Origin: Pedobacter insulae | Lineage (GTDB): Bacteria; Bacteroidota; Bacteroidia; Sphingobacteriales; Sphingobacteriaceae | DNA: 64,000 nucleotides | NCBI RefSeq assembly: GCF_900113525.1 | Contig: NZ_FOPP01000012.1 | Coordinates: forward strand, 1-64,000 | Direction of reading: 5' to 3' | In this document: positions 26,321-35,290 of the stretch, piece by piece | Layout: every line of letters begins with the position of its first letter | How positions within the stretch are numbered: the stretch's first letter is position 1 | Program-made: the position numbers and the translations under genes | The notes under the pieces: generated by a model | Seen by the model: the letters and a program-made list of their open reading frames with translations, nothing else | Told to the model about the DNA's origin: nothing | Databases searched by the model: none

Positions 26321-28252
26321 TTATTTTCCTTGTTTGGAAAGCCAGTTAACCAAGTCGCCCGCTGCTTTAAAATTTTCATACATTGCCGGCAATTTTCTGC
26401 CATCTACATATTCGTTGTACAACCAAGGGTCGCCAATGACATACACTGTTCCCTTGCCCATTTTGGCAACTGCCATTACATGATCGCCCGCTGCATCTTT
26501 GAGCACCGACTTTGCATTTCCTGATAATTTTAAACTACTATATTCCTTAATAAACAAGTTGTAAGTGTTTTTAAAAATCTCATTACCAGCGGGAACAACA
26601 ACTTTGGCCGTTTCGAAATTGCCGGGCACGGGAACTGTTCCTTTACTATCGCCGTTAAAGAATACTCCGAACTTCGTGGCTAATTCGTTGAAATGTTTGA
26701 GTTCTGCATTGGGCGCATCGTTGGCCATTAATACCAACACGCCGCCTGCTTTTACCCAAGCTGTGATTGCTTTGATGTCAGGCTGAGACACAAAATTTGG
26801 CTTAGGGTTTTCTTTTTCAAAATCGGGGTCGACAATCACATAAATTGAAGAACCTTTCAAATTTGCCAAAGTTGGCGCTTGGTACAGTGTTTCGGTTTTG
26901 AAGCCTGCCCTGTTAAATATCCCTCCTAAAAAAGAAAATCCACCATTTGCCTGCTCATCCCATTTGTAATGCCATTTAAGTGAATTTCCACTTTGATCAG
27001 TTCGTGTTTCATTATTAAAGTATGAATCCAGTAATACCGTTTTACCTAAGCCTGGCTTCGGCATTGCTGCCAACTCCATTTCATTAGCGGCCAATAAAAA
27101 TGCACCAACTCCTTTAGGATCGTTAACGACCACTTTTTCGCTCAAATAATAAGCATAACTACCATCACGATAAGGTTTTCCACCCAAGCCCGAAACACTT
27201 ACCGTTCCTTTTAAATTAACTCTATCAGCGTCAACTCGTTCTATAAACGAAGTTTTAATCCCCTTGTAGCCTTTATCAGCAACGGCAAAATAAGTTTTTG
27301 GTAAATAACCCATGCGCACTGCCTTTGCAAAGGTATATACAAACATACTCGAAGCAGATGCCTCATGATAGTTGCCTTTTCCGTTGGGCATATCTAAAAT
27401 ATCGTACCACAAACCAGATTTCGGATCTTGCACCTTTTGTATAGCAGTGGCAAAGCGGTTTAAAATTGACAATAGATTTTTTCTTTTAGGGTGATCTACG
27501 GGGAAATTATCCAATACATCTACTAATGCCATTCCGTACCAGCCCATTGCCCTGCCCCAAAAATGTGGAGATCTGCCAGTAGTTTTGTCTGCCCATTGCT
27601 CGACTTTCGACTCATCCCATCCATGATACATCAAACCAGTTTTACCATCCACTGAATTTTTTTCCATCCAAATAAATTGATTCGCGATATCATCAAATGC
27701 TTTATCTTCTTTGATTAGCGCAGCATATTCAGCATAAAATGGTTCACCCATGTATAAGCCGTCCAACCACATCTGATTAGGATATATTTTTTTGTGCCAA
27801 AAACCCCCTTCTTTAGTTCGAGGCTGCTCTTGCAATTGGTTCCACAGCGAAGTAGCAGCTTTAAAATATTTTTGTTGTCCGGTTACTTTGTATAACATTA
27901 ATAAGGTGCGGCCATTTTTTACATTGTCGATGTTAAAATCCGTGTGCTTATAATTATAGATAACACCATCATTGGCGATATAGGAGTCCATACTTTTTTG
28001 CATGGTTTTAAAATAGCTTGCGTCCCCTGTTCGTTTCCAAATCCCTTCAAATCCTTCATAAACTACACCTAGATCGTACGACCATTTTTTTGGCTTAAAG
28101 CCAGAGGGTTCTGTATTAAGCGTATCTTTCCAAATGCCCATAACGGTTGCTGCCATTTGCGCTGAAAGGGGTTTGCTTTGTTGTGCTGCTACTTGAAAAC
28201 TGGCAGTAAACAAGCTAATTATCAATAGATACTTTAAAAGTGAAAATTTCAT
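26321..28252 (-). CDS. Unsaturated rhamnogalacturonyl hydrolase (GH105) with C-terminal GATase-like domain
   Basis: The 643-residue secreted protein (signal MKFSLLKYLLIISLFTAS) has an N-terminal GH88/GH105 (alpha/alpha)6 domain, about 30-400, with WLDGLYMGEPFYAEYA, RSPHFWGRAMGWYGMALVDVL and WYDILDMPNGKGNYHEASAS. It removes the unsaturated uronate from the non-reducing end of lyase products. The last 230 residues are an extra Rossmann-like part (SIYVIVDPDFEKENP, ITAWVKAGGVLVLMAND, GKGTVYVIGDPWLYNEYVDG) resembling DUF4350/ThuA-type domains. It starts 10 nt after GH28. Confidence 0.9.
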   Translation of the reverse strand: MKFSLLKYLLIISLFTASFQVAAQQSKPLSAQMAATVMGIWKDTLNTEPSGFKPKKWSYDLGVVYEGFEGIWKRTGDASYFKTMQKSMDSYIANDGVIYNYKHTDFNIDNVKNGRTLLMLYKVTGQQKYFKAATSLWNQLQEQPRTKEGGFWHKKIYPNQMWLDGLYMGEPFYAEYAALIKEDKAFDDIANQFIWMEKNSVDGKTGLMYHGWDESKVEQWADKTTGRSPHFWGRAMGWYGMALVDVLDNFPVDHPKRKNLLSILNRFATAIQKVQDPKSGLWYDILDMPNGKGNYHEASASSMFVYTFAKAVRMGYLPKTYFAVADKGYKGIKTSFIERVDADRVNLKGTVSVSGLGGKPYRDGSYAYYLSEKVVVNDPKGVGAFLLAANEMELAAMPKPGLGKTVLLDSYFNNETRTDQSGNSLKWHYKWDEQANGGFSFLGGIFNRAGFKTETLYQAPTLANLKGSSIYVIVDPDFEKENPKPNFVSQPDIKAITAWVKAGGVLVLMANDAPNAELKHFNELATKFGVFFNGDSKGTVPVPGNFETAKVVVPAGNEIFKNTYNLFIKEYSSLKLSGNAKSVLKDAAGDHVMAVAKMGKGTVYVIGDPWLYNEYVDGRKLPAMYENFKAAGDLVNWLSKQGK

Positions 28253-28262
28253 CCTTATATAT

Positions 28263-29936
28263 TTATTTGTTGATCTGTAGTGATTTCTCTTCTGCTCCAG
28301 CTAGAAATTCAGTTTTTACGTTAGCTTTCGTCGCATCTAAACCTGAGGTCCTAATTGCACTATTTCTGTCTCCGCTAATTCGGAAAAGCAGTTGGGCAGT
28401 GTTATATTTTAAATTGTTGAAGTTGATTTGATTTCCATTTTGGATATTGATTAGCGGATTTGCTTCATCTACTGTTAAACTCACGTTATGAAGTGTGATA
28501 TTTTTAGCTTCCTGGATATCTATTCCCTCTTTAGCTTTAATACTTAGGTTAGCTAAGTTAATATTGCTGATGCTCAGCTCTGGAAGGCCCCTCATAAATA
28601 CTGCCTTGGCAGCGCCATCACAGGTAACGTTGCTAATGTAAAAATCTTTAAATGTTGGAGTTTCCTCTGTTACGGGAAGGATTACCACCTTTGGAGCCTC
28701 TCTTTTTTCTCCCTTTAAAGGTACTGGATCAACCGCAGCATAATACATATCAAATAGAATAGCTTCTCCAATAATACCTATCATATTAATGTTTTTGACA
28801 AATATTTTCTCTACCACCCCGCCACGGCCACGGGTAGTCTTAAAGCGAAGGCCAATATCTGTTCCAATAAATGAGCAATCGTACACAAATATATTTTTTG
28901 CTCCACCACTCATTTCGCTCCCAATCACAAATCCTCCATGCGCCTGGTAAACTGTACTATTGCGAATGATCACATTTTCAGTCGGCATGCCTCGTTTTCT
29001 GCCTGCGGCATCTCTACCCGATTTAATACAAATCCCATCATCACCCACATCGAATGTACTTCCTTCAATTAAAACATTTTTACACGATTCGATATCTATC
29101 CCGTCGCCATTTTGCGCATACCATGGGTTTTTAGCATATACATTTCTTACTGTTAGATCTTCACACATCAAGGGATGGATGTTCCAGGCAGCAGAATTCT
29201 GAAAAGTAACCCCCTCTAGTAAAATGCGTTTACATGAAGTAAACACGAGAAGATTGGGACGTAAGAAATCTTTAATGGATTGGTAAAATTCTGGTGTTTT
29301 ATCTGGCGTAATTTCCCCAGGGTTCTTCATTTTAGCTGCATTAAAGAACTTCTCAGTAGGATACCAGGTTTTCTTGTCTTCACTTAACACACCACCTGAA
29401 GCCAGGAGTTTCGACCATTGGTTTGCAGTTAATTTCTCCTTTTTTACCATCCTCCAAGCTTCACCTGCCCCATCGATAATGCCATGACCAGTAATCGCAA
29501 TATTTTGCTGGTTGGTAGCCCATAATGGCGATTGGTTCCGCATTTGCGGCAACCCTTCCCAGTTACTTGCCACTAGCGGATATTGGTTAAAATCTTTGGT
29601 AAACTGTAGAATGGAGTTTTTTTGCAGGTGCAAGTTCACATTACTCTTCAATTCAATCGGGCCAGTGAGCCACAATCCTTGGGGAATTAGCACCACTCCG
29701 CCGCCTCTTTTGTTACAGGCGATAACTGCATCATTTATGCTTTTTGTGTTCAAGGTTAAGCCATCGCCTACAGCGCCATATTTTATAATATTTAAAGTAT
29801 CTGCTTTAAAAGAAGTTTTTGCAACTTTTGGCAGGTTATCAAACGAATAAGCCTTACCCACACCAGTTTGTGCATTTAAAGAAATCGATGTCGAAAATAG
29901 AGCGACAGTAAATAGAATAGATGCTATTTTGTTCAT
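28263..29936 (-). CDS. Polygalacturonase, GH28
   Basis: The 557-residue secreted beta-helix enzyme hydrolyses alpha-1,4-galacturonan. Signal peptide about 1-22 (ending SLNAQ). Family sites are NGDGIDIES (about 276-284, equivalent to NTDG), VGDDGICIKSG (about 297-307, catalytic Asp pair), HGGFVIGSE (about 333-341, equivalent to GHG) and GLRFKTTRGRGG (equivalent to RIK). First gene of a GH28-GH105-pelA unit with its own operator-bearing promoter. Exo or endo action cannot be decided from sequence. Confidence 0.92.
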   Translation of the reverse strand: MNKIASILFTVALFSTSISLNAQTGVGKAYSFDNLPKVAKTSFKADTLNIIKYGAVGDGLTLNTKSINDAVIACNKRGGGVVLIPQGLWLTGPIELKSNVNLHLQKNSILQFTKDFNQYPLVASNWEGLPQMRNQSPLWATNQQNIAITGHGIIDGAGEAWRMVKKEKLTANQWSKLLASGGVLSEDKKTWYPTEKFFNAAKMKNPGEITPDKTPEFYQSIKDFLRPNLLVFTSCKRILLEGVTFQNSAAWNIHPLMCEDLTVRNVYAKNPWYAQNGDGIDIESCKNVLIEGSTFDVGDDGICIKSGRDAAGRKRGMPTENVIIRNSTVYQAHGGFVIGSEMSGGAKNIFVYDCSFIGTDIGLRFKTTRGRGGVVEKIFVKNINMIGIIGEAILFDMYYAAVDPVPLKGEKREAPKVVILPVTEETPTFKDFYISNVTCDGAAKAVFMRGLPELSISNINLANLSIKAKEGIDIQEAKNITLHNVSLTVDEANPLINIQNGNQINFNNLKYNTAQLLFRISGDRNSAIRTSGLDATKANVKTEFLAGAEEKSLQINK

Positions 29937-29970
29937 GTGTTAGTTACAGATTATATCGGTTTGCAATAAA

Positions 29971-30035
29971 CAAGTCTACACAGTTTTGAACGGGAATGAA
30001 ACTAAATGACCGAAAATAACTGTGCAATCGTTCTC
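29971..30035 (-). promoter_or_regulatory. Promoter and operator of the GH28-GH105-pelA unit
   Basis: On the minus strand GAGAACGATTGCACAG (30035-30020) is followed by the -7 element TAGACTTG (29978-29971), with 51 bp from the motif centre to the TA. The arrangement matches the uxaB and susC promoters. The motif partly overlaps the end of the GH43 gene. Confidence 0.72.
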
Positions 30036-31641
30036 AAAGAACCCTAAACCAGTCGAAATCGGCATAACCCGCATCATTGGTCTGTTGTTCTCTAACGCAG
30101 AATAAACCAACTTTAGCACCTATCCATTTTCCTGGTTCGGCCTGAAAGGTTTCCTTTACCTGGTTGTATAGCTTATCATCTGTACTATAGCTAAATTGAC
30201 ATTTAGCACCCGAGCTTACCGAAACCCGTAAATAGATTTCCTTTTGGGTTAATTTAACTAAGGTTTGCTCACTTTCTATACTTCCTTTTTCTGCATTATT
30301 GCAAACTGAATAAACTAAATATAGTCCGTCTTGTTTGCTTTTTACAGCAAGATTGGCATAACTCAATCCTGCGATTATTAAGCCCGACTGCTCGTTTACA
30401 AGCTTCATGTTAGGTGAGAACGTCATCTTAGTGGTTACCGTAAATTCCTCAGCAGGAAATTTTTGCAAGAGCAAGTTCGGTACATCCCAAAGATTTTTAG
30501 CACTATCGGGTTTTTTGACCGAATAAAGTCTTAACACACCTTTTGAAGGATTTAAGAATGACCAGGTAGCAACTGGATTGGCTTGCCATTGCCATTGTAA
30601 ACCCATATTAGGGGCATTAAACTCGTCGCTCTCCATTGGAGTAACCATCTTAGCCGCTTTTGTTATAGAGGGCTTTTTATGAATTAGCACGGGTTCTCCT
30701 GCTCCGTCCCCATCGCTATCAACCCCAATAACCGGCCAATTATTTATCCATTTCAGGGGTTGTAGATGCACTACCCGTCCGTAAGCTCCTTTATCCTGAA
30801 AATGTAAAAACCAGTCTTCCCCGGCAGGGGTACTTACCCAGGCGCCTTGATGTGGACCATTGATTGGCGATTTACCCTGATCCATTACCACCTTTCGCTC
30901 ATAAGGTCCGTATATATTTTTAGCGCGCAACACCGTTTGCCAACCAGTTGACACGCCACCTCCGGGAGCAAAAATGTAGTAATATCCATTTCGTTTATAA
31001 AACTTTGGCCCTTCAATGGTTGGGTCCAGCTCATGTCCGTCATAAACCAATTTGCCTTCATCGATAACTTTGTCGCCACTGGAATTTAATCTTTTAACCA
31101 CAATGATACTTTTTATCCCAGCCCTGCTGCCTGCATAAGCATGAACTAAATATACCTTTCCATCTTCATCCCAGAGCGGACATGGATCTATCAACCCCTT
31201 TCCCTCCTCAACCAAGGTAGGTTCAGACCAAGGTCCGGCTGCATTTTTAGCTTTGGTTAGGTAAATACCGAAATCAGGATCTGGATAATAGAGGTAGAAT
31301 TCTCTGTTATGAAAACGGATAGCGGGAGCCCATACACCGTTACCATGTTGTGGTTGAGCAAAGTGCTTGAATGGGGGCTGTCTTTTTAAGGCATGGCCTA
31401 TGATTTTCCAATTTACCAAATCTGTGGAATGCAAAATCGGCAAGCCTGGAACTGCATTGAAGCTGGATGAAACCATATAAAAATCATTTCCCACTCGAAT
31501 TGCATCTGGGTCTGAATAATCACTATGGATGATCGGGTTTTTATATTTTCCGTTTCCCATATCGGGCACCCATGTTTTGGAAACTTGGGCATTGAGTGCC
31601 ATTGTTGAACAGCTTATTAAAATGGTATATAGTACTTTCAT
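30034..31641 (-). CDS. Glycoside hydrolase family 43 (arabinosidase/xylosidase/galactosidase type)
   Basis: The 535-residue secreted enzyme (signal ending ALNAQ) has the five-bladed propeller GH43 domain with the three acidic residues in SDYSDPDAIR (base, about 43), GLIDPCPLWDEDG (about 150) and TIEGPKFYK (acid, about 215). The C-terminal 200 residues form a beta-sandwich of the GH43 C2/DUF1349 sort (ESDEFNAPNMGLQWQWQ). In a pectin locus it should trim arabinose, xylose or galactose side chains; which one is not readable. A repeat element lies upstream instead of the shared promoter. Confidence 0.9.
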   Translation of the reverse strand: MKVLYTILISCSTMALNAQVSKTWVPDMGNGKYKNPIIHSDYSDPDAIRVGNDFYMVSSSFNAVPGLPILHSTDLVNWKIIGHALKRQPPFKHFAQPQHGNGVWAPAIRFHNREFYLYYPDPDFGIYLTKAKNAAGPWSEPTLVEEGKGLIDPCPLWDEDGKVYLVHAYAGSRAGIKSIIVVKRLNSSGDKVIDEGKLVYDGHELDPTIEGPKFYKRNGYYYIFAPGGGVSTGWQTVLRAKNIYGPYERKVVMDQGKSPINGPHQGAWVSTPAGEDWFLHFQDKGAYGRVVHLQPLKWINNWPVIGVDSDGDGAGEPVLIHKKPSITKAAKMVTPMESDEFNAPNMGLQWQWQANPVATWSFLNPSKGVLRLYSVKKPDSAKNLWDVPNLLLQKFPAEEFTVTTKMTFSPNMKLVNEQSGLIIAGLSYANLAVKSKQDGLYLVYSVCNNAEKGSIESEQTLVKLTQKEIYLRVSVSSGAKCQFSYSTDDKLYNQVKETFQAEPGKWIGAKVGLFCVREQQTNDAGYADFDWFRVL

Positions 31642-31705
31642 TGTTTATGATGTTATTTTATCTATTACGTCATTATAGGAAAAGTTAGTCGTTGTAGGGG
31701 CATCC

Positions 31706-31846
31706 GTCGTTGCGAGCGCAGTTTCGTCATTGCGAGCGTAGTTTCGTCATTGCGAGCGCAGCGAAGCAATCTTAAGCGATCAATTAGATTGCTTCGCTGC
31801 GCTCGCAATGACGGAGTTTCCCATTTTGCTGCGCTCGCAATGACGC
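31706..31846. repeat. Second REP-like palindromic element
   Basis: The core palindrome runs from CGTCATTGCGAGCGCAGCG (31746-31764) to CGCTGCGCTCGCAATGACG (31796-31814) with GAAGCAATCT/AGATTGCTTC arms. Partial copies of GCGAGCGCAG/GCGAGCGTAG precede it (31706-31745) and another arm follows (31829-31846). It is related to 26148-26297 and sits between a pectinesterase gene and GH43. Confidence 0.85.
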
Positions 31847-31852
31847 CCCTAA

Positions 31853-32800
31853 TTAGGGAATCCAGGCAGTTGTTCCCTTAAAAATATTCGTTAAGGTATA
31901 TTGTTTACCTTCTTTTTTGGTGAGTTGTTTAGACCAGGGCACCCTCTTTTCTTTTACAAATCCTGGTCCATATGAGCCATATTCTGCATAATAGGTTTTC
32001 AAATGATTTTCATTGTTGTTCCATACATGCCAGCCCTCCGGAGCGATGTGTTTACCCATGTTAGTGTTTATAAAAACAGTTTTGGCGAATGGGCGCCATG
32101 GTCGGCCTAAATATACTTTTTGGGCAGCTGAGTCGGCCGTTAGTTTACAATTTAGAAACACGAAGCCAAAAGCTTTTGCAGGGGTAGTTGAGGCGGCCGT
32201 AATGTAGGAGTTCTTTTTGCTATGGATATGGCAGTTTTCGAAAACCACCGTTGCCGCACCGAAAATAAAATCTGTTGTACCTTCGATGTAGCAATTCAAA
32301 AAGTATTGTCTGCTGGTTTCGTTAGAAGGGAATAATGTATCTTGATTACCTAAAATATTGCAGTTTTTAACGATTACCCGATCTGCGGTAATGTGTAGGG
32401 CAACAGCTTGTCCTACTGGCCCGGCACTATTCTCAAAGGTTATATTTTCTGCAGTAAAATCATTCCCTTCCACTAGCACCGTATGTGAAGTATAGGTATT
32501 GTGGCCATTTCTTCCTGAATAGTCATTAAATGTAATAATGGTATTCGTTTTATCTTCCCCAATTAAAGAAATTCTTGGCTTCTGCGGTGGAATAACCAAC
32601 TTTTCTTGATAGGTACCTTTTTTAATGTAGATCGGCACCTGAACCTCAGACCAATCCCTTACTCCGTTCACTGCTTCTTGGATAGTTTTAAAATCCCCTG
32701 TTCCATCTTGAGCAACGGTAAATGATTTGGGGAATGTTTGATTTTGAGCTTGAGAGGAGAGTGTTAAAAAAGTTAATAAAAAAAGGAATATTGGTTTCAT
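31853..32800 (-). CDS. Pectin methylesterase, CE8 (copy 1)
   Basis: The 315-residue secreted beta-helix enzyme (signal MKPIFLFLLTFLTLSSQAQ) removes methyl esters from homogalacturonan so that lyases and GH28 can act. CE8 catalytic signatures: GPVGQAVAL (about 127-135), LGNQDTLFPS (Asp about 155), GTTDFIFGAATVVFENC (Asp about 178) and YLGRPWRPFAKTVF (Arg about 230). It is adjacent to a second, clearly diverged CE8 gene, 32 nt upstream. Confidence 0.94.
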   Translation of the reverse strand: MKPIFLFLLTFLTLSSQAQNQTFPKSFTVAQDGTGDFKTIQEAVNGVRDWSEVQVPIYIKKGTYQEKLVIPPQKPRISLIGEDKTNTIITFNDYSGRNGHNTYTSHTVLVEGNDFTAENITFENSAGPVGQAVALHITADRVIVKNCNILGNQDTLFPSNETSRQYFLNCYIEGTTDFIFGAATVVFENCHIHSKKNSYITAASTTPAKAFGFVFLNCKLTADSAAQKVYLGRPWRPFAKTVFINTNMGKHIAPEGWHVWNNNENHLKTYYAEYGSYGPGFVKEKRVPWSKQLTKKEGKQYTLTNIFKGTTAWIP

Positions 32801-32832
32801 TTGCGCTGTGCTTTAATTTTTATTATTTGTAC

Positions 32833-33795
32833 TTACTCCTTCGGATTCCAGCCATTAAAAATCTCTTCCATTGTATATGCTTTAACCGTTATTTCATCCA
32901 GTTGATGCGACCATTTAACCCGTGCCTTGGCGTTTGCACCTGGCCCTTGGCTGTTGTATTCGGCATAGTATGCTGTTTTTTCATTCGTTTCTTTGCCCCA
33001 GTTGTTCCATCCCTCGGGCTTTATCATTTTGCCTAAGTAGCAATTAATAAATACCGATTTTGCATAGGGGCGCCAGGGCCGACCTAAATAAAAAGAATTA
33101 TCGGTAGCATCGCCAGTAATTTTGCTGTTGATAAACACATAGCCATATTTCGAAGAATCTGGTGAAGAGGAAGCTGTGATGTAACCTGCCTTTTTGCAGA
33201 AAATTTCACATTTATCGAATACCGCAGTTGATGATCCGAAGATAAAATCTACCGTTCCTTCAATATAGCATTGGTAGTAATATTGGCGGCTAGCATAGCC
33301 GTAAGTATATAAAGTATCCTGAAAACCAAGCATCCTACAATTGATAAATCTAGCTTTATCTCCTGCTACAAATAAAGCTACTGCCTGCCCTACCGGTCCT
33401 GCTGTATTTTGAAAGGTTATATTTTCTGCAGTAAAAGAATTTCCATATATGTAAACACTCGATGATCCCGAAGTACCTTTTTCTTCTCCAAAGGAGTTCT
33501 TTTTCTGCGCCCAATCATCATAAGTTAAAATCGTATGCGCTACATTTTCTCCGATCATTTTAATAAATTGTTTGGAGGTAGCGATATTTAATTTCTCCTT
33601 ATACACCCCATTTTTAATAAAAATGGTCGTCGTTACTTTTCTGTAATCGGGCACCGCATTAATGGCCTCTTGAACAGTTTTATAATTTCCTGATCCATCG
33701 GCAGCTACAATAATATCGTAAACTGTGGGGCTTGAGGCGAAAACAAAAGAAACCATTAAACAATTTAACACCAACAGTAATTTAATTTTCTTCAT
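32833..33795 (-). CDS. Pectin methylesterase, CE8 (copy 2)
   Basis: The 320-residue protein has a signal peptide (about 1-20, ending VFASS). CE8 signatures are GPVGQAVAL, LGFQDTLYTYG, GTVDFIFGSSTAVFDKC and YLGRPWRPYAKSVF. Relative to copy 1 it has an insertion after the DDWAQKK region (FGEEKGTSGSSSV) and different lining residues, so the two may prefer different methylation patterns. Two nt separate it from the acetylesterase gene upstream. Confidence 0.94.
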   Translation of the reverse strand: MKKIKLLLVLNCLMVSFVFASSPTVYDIIVAADGSGNYKTVQEAINAVPDYRKVTTTIFIKNGVYKEKLNIATSKQFIKMIGENVAHTILTYDDWAQKKNSFGEEKGTSGSSSVYIYGNSFTAENITFQNTAGPVGQAVALFVAGDKARFINCRMLGFQDTLYTYGYASRQYYYQCYIEGTVDFIFGSSTAVFDKCEIFCKKAGYITASSSPDSSKYGYVFINSKITGDATDNSFYLGRPWRPYAKSVFINCYLGKMIKPEGWNNWGKETNEKTAYYAEYNSQGPGANAKARVKWSHQLDEITVKAYTMEEIFNGWNPKE

Positions 33796-33797
33796 GA

Positions 33798-34562
33798 TTA
33801 TAACTTTTTCATCGCATTAAATACCAATTGGGCAACTGCTATTGCGCCCTCTTTTTGAAAATGAGTATTGTCTTTTTGTCCGGTGGGGTATGCTGAGTAA
33901 ACTCCTTTTTCGAAATTCATAAAATAGTTAGACGTTACTGCAGCTTTTCCTTTAGCTGTAAAGGCATCGATTGAAAGTTGGGTTAAATCGATTAGTTTCA
34001 CGTTAAGTTCTGTGGCAACTTCCTTAACTGCGTTTGGATATTCGCCATGAACATTGTTTAATTTTCCGTCTTTCCACGGATAGTTTCTGTTTACGGGTGT
34101 TATTAAAATTGGCGTTGCTCCCTTTTCGCGGGTTTGATTTACATATAATCTCAAAAATGCTTTATAACCAACAATATTTACATATCGTTCAGGTTTGTCA
34201 ATTGCTGCATCATTATGGCCGAACTGTATCATTACGATGTCGTTTTTCTTCAATACCTGATAAATTGCCTCCCACCGCCCTTCTTCAAAAAAGGTACGGG
34301 TACTTCTCCCACCCCGTGCTTTGTCAATGATAATAACACTATCTGAAGTGATTAAATTTTTAATTTTTACCAGACTGTCTTTCTTAAAAAAAGGTTGAAA
34401 CACTTGTCCCCAGCCATGAAGTGGAAACCTCTTTTCCATATAACCTGAGTCCAGGCTATAATCGGCCATCGTAGAATCACCTATTAAAAAAATATGTACA
34501 GGCTTTTTTGGCACTGAAAGTGTGAAAAGGCCCAGCAAGAAAGCAACGGTAACTATCTTCAT
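33798..34562 (-). CDS. Rhamnogalacturonan/pectin acetylesterase, CE12-like (copy 1)
   Basis: The 254-residue SGNH hydrolase has a leader peptide (MKIVTVAFLLGLFTLSVP). Blocks are IGDSTMADY (Ser nucleophile, about 27-35), GRSTRTF (Gly, about 86-92), IQFGHNDA (Asn, about 111-118) and DNTHFQKEGA (Asp/His pair, about 232-241). Family CE12 removes acetyl groups from pectin backbones. Its start overlaps the previous gene by four bases (ATGA type). Confidence 0.9.
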   Translation of the reverse strand: MKIVTVAFLLGLFTLSVPKKPVHIFLIGDSTMADYSLDSGYMEKRFPLHGWGQVFQPFFKKDSLVKIKNLITSDSVIIIDKARGGRSTRTFFEEGRWEAIYQVLKKNDIVMIQFGHNDAAIDKPERYVNIVGYKAFLRLYVNQTREKGATPILITPVNRNYPWKDGKLNNVHGEYPNAVKEVATELNVKLIDLTQLSIDAFTAKGKAAVTSNYFMNFEKGVYSAYPTGQKDNTHFQKEGAIAVAQLVFNAMKKL

Positions 34563-35290
34563 CTTTTAATCAAATGTTTTACCAATGGTAATTTTGTTTC
34601 ACTAATTCCTTCTATCACTAATTTGGCAACAGCCTTCGCACCATCGGGACTTAAATGGGTATCATCTTTTTTTCCTTTCGGATAATTGACATGGCCACTA
34701 TCTACGTGATTAAACAATTTAACGGACGATAGTTCGCCCAAACCAACAATTAACTGTTCTGTTTTTCGATGCATATCGATCAGGGGGATGTGCAAGGAGT
34801 CAGCTACTTTCCTCACTACCTCAGGATATCCGCCGTGGGTATCCCTGAAAATACCATTTTGATAGCTCCTTCGCATAATTGGCGTCAAAAGTACGGGGTG
34901 TGCTAGCTTTGCCTGTGTTTCTTTCACATACCTGATCAAATTGGTTTGATAGTCTGCGAGTGATGTTCCGACATCCGGTCGATCTACCTTTTCGTCATTA
35001 TGACCAAATTGGATAAATACATAGTCGCCCTTTTTTAAACTGGCCAGTACCTCAGCCCATCTTTTTTCAACGATAAATGATTTTGTACTTCTTCCGTTTA
35101 GGGCACGGTTGTCTACCGACACTTCCTGGTCAAAAAACGAAGCTAACTCCATTCCCCAACCTGTTTCTGGGTATGCCTTTTCCTGCTTATTTGCAGCAGT
35201 AGAATCTCCAATAATATAAATGGTCGTCTGCTGCTGCAAATTAGTCAGGCATAATAAAAAAAAGGCTAAGCTAACCCATTTTATCGCCAT
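34559..35290 (-). CDS. Rhamnogalacturonan/pectin acetylesterase, CE12-like (copy 2)
   Basis: The 243-residue SGNH hydrolase has a signal peptide (MAIKWVSLAFFLLCL). Blocks are IGDSTAANKQEKAYPETGWG (about 26-45), LNGRSTKSF, FIQFGHNDEKVDRPDVG (about 92-108) and DDTHLSPDGAKAVAKL (about 208-223). Its neighbour is a diverged paralogue, and the pair probably covers different acetyl positions or cellular sites. Overlaps the DUF5123-type gene by 10 nt upstream and the copy-1 gene by 4 nt downstream. Confidence 0.9.
   Translation of the reverse strand: MAIKWVSLAFFLLCLTNLQQQTTIYIIGDSTAANKQEKAYPETGWGMELASFFDQEVSVDNRALNGRSTKSFIVEKRWAEVLASLKKGDYVFIQFGHNDEKVDRPDVGTSLADYQTNLIRYVKETQAKLAHPVLLTPIMRRSYQNGIFRDTHGGYPEVVRKVADSLHIPLIDMHRKTEQLIVGLGELSSVKLFNHVDSGHVNYPKGKKDDTHLSPDGAKAVAKLVIEGISETKLPLVKHLIKR

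Noticed and set aside
31706..31846. Possible insertion-sequence remnant
   Set aside because: No transposase frame or target duplication; the palindromic structure and the related copy at 26148 fit a REP-like element.
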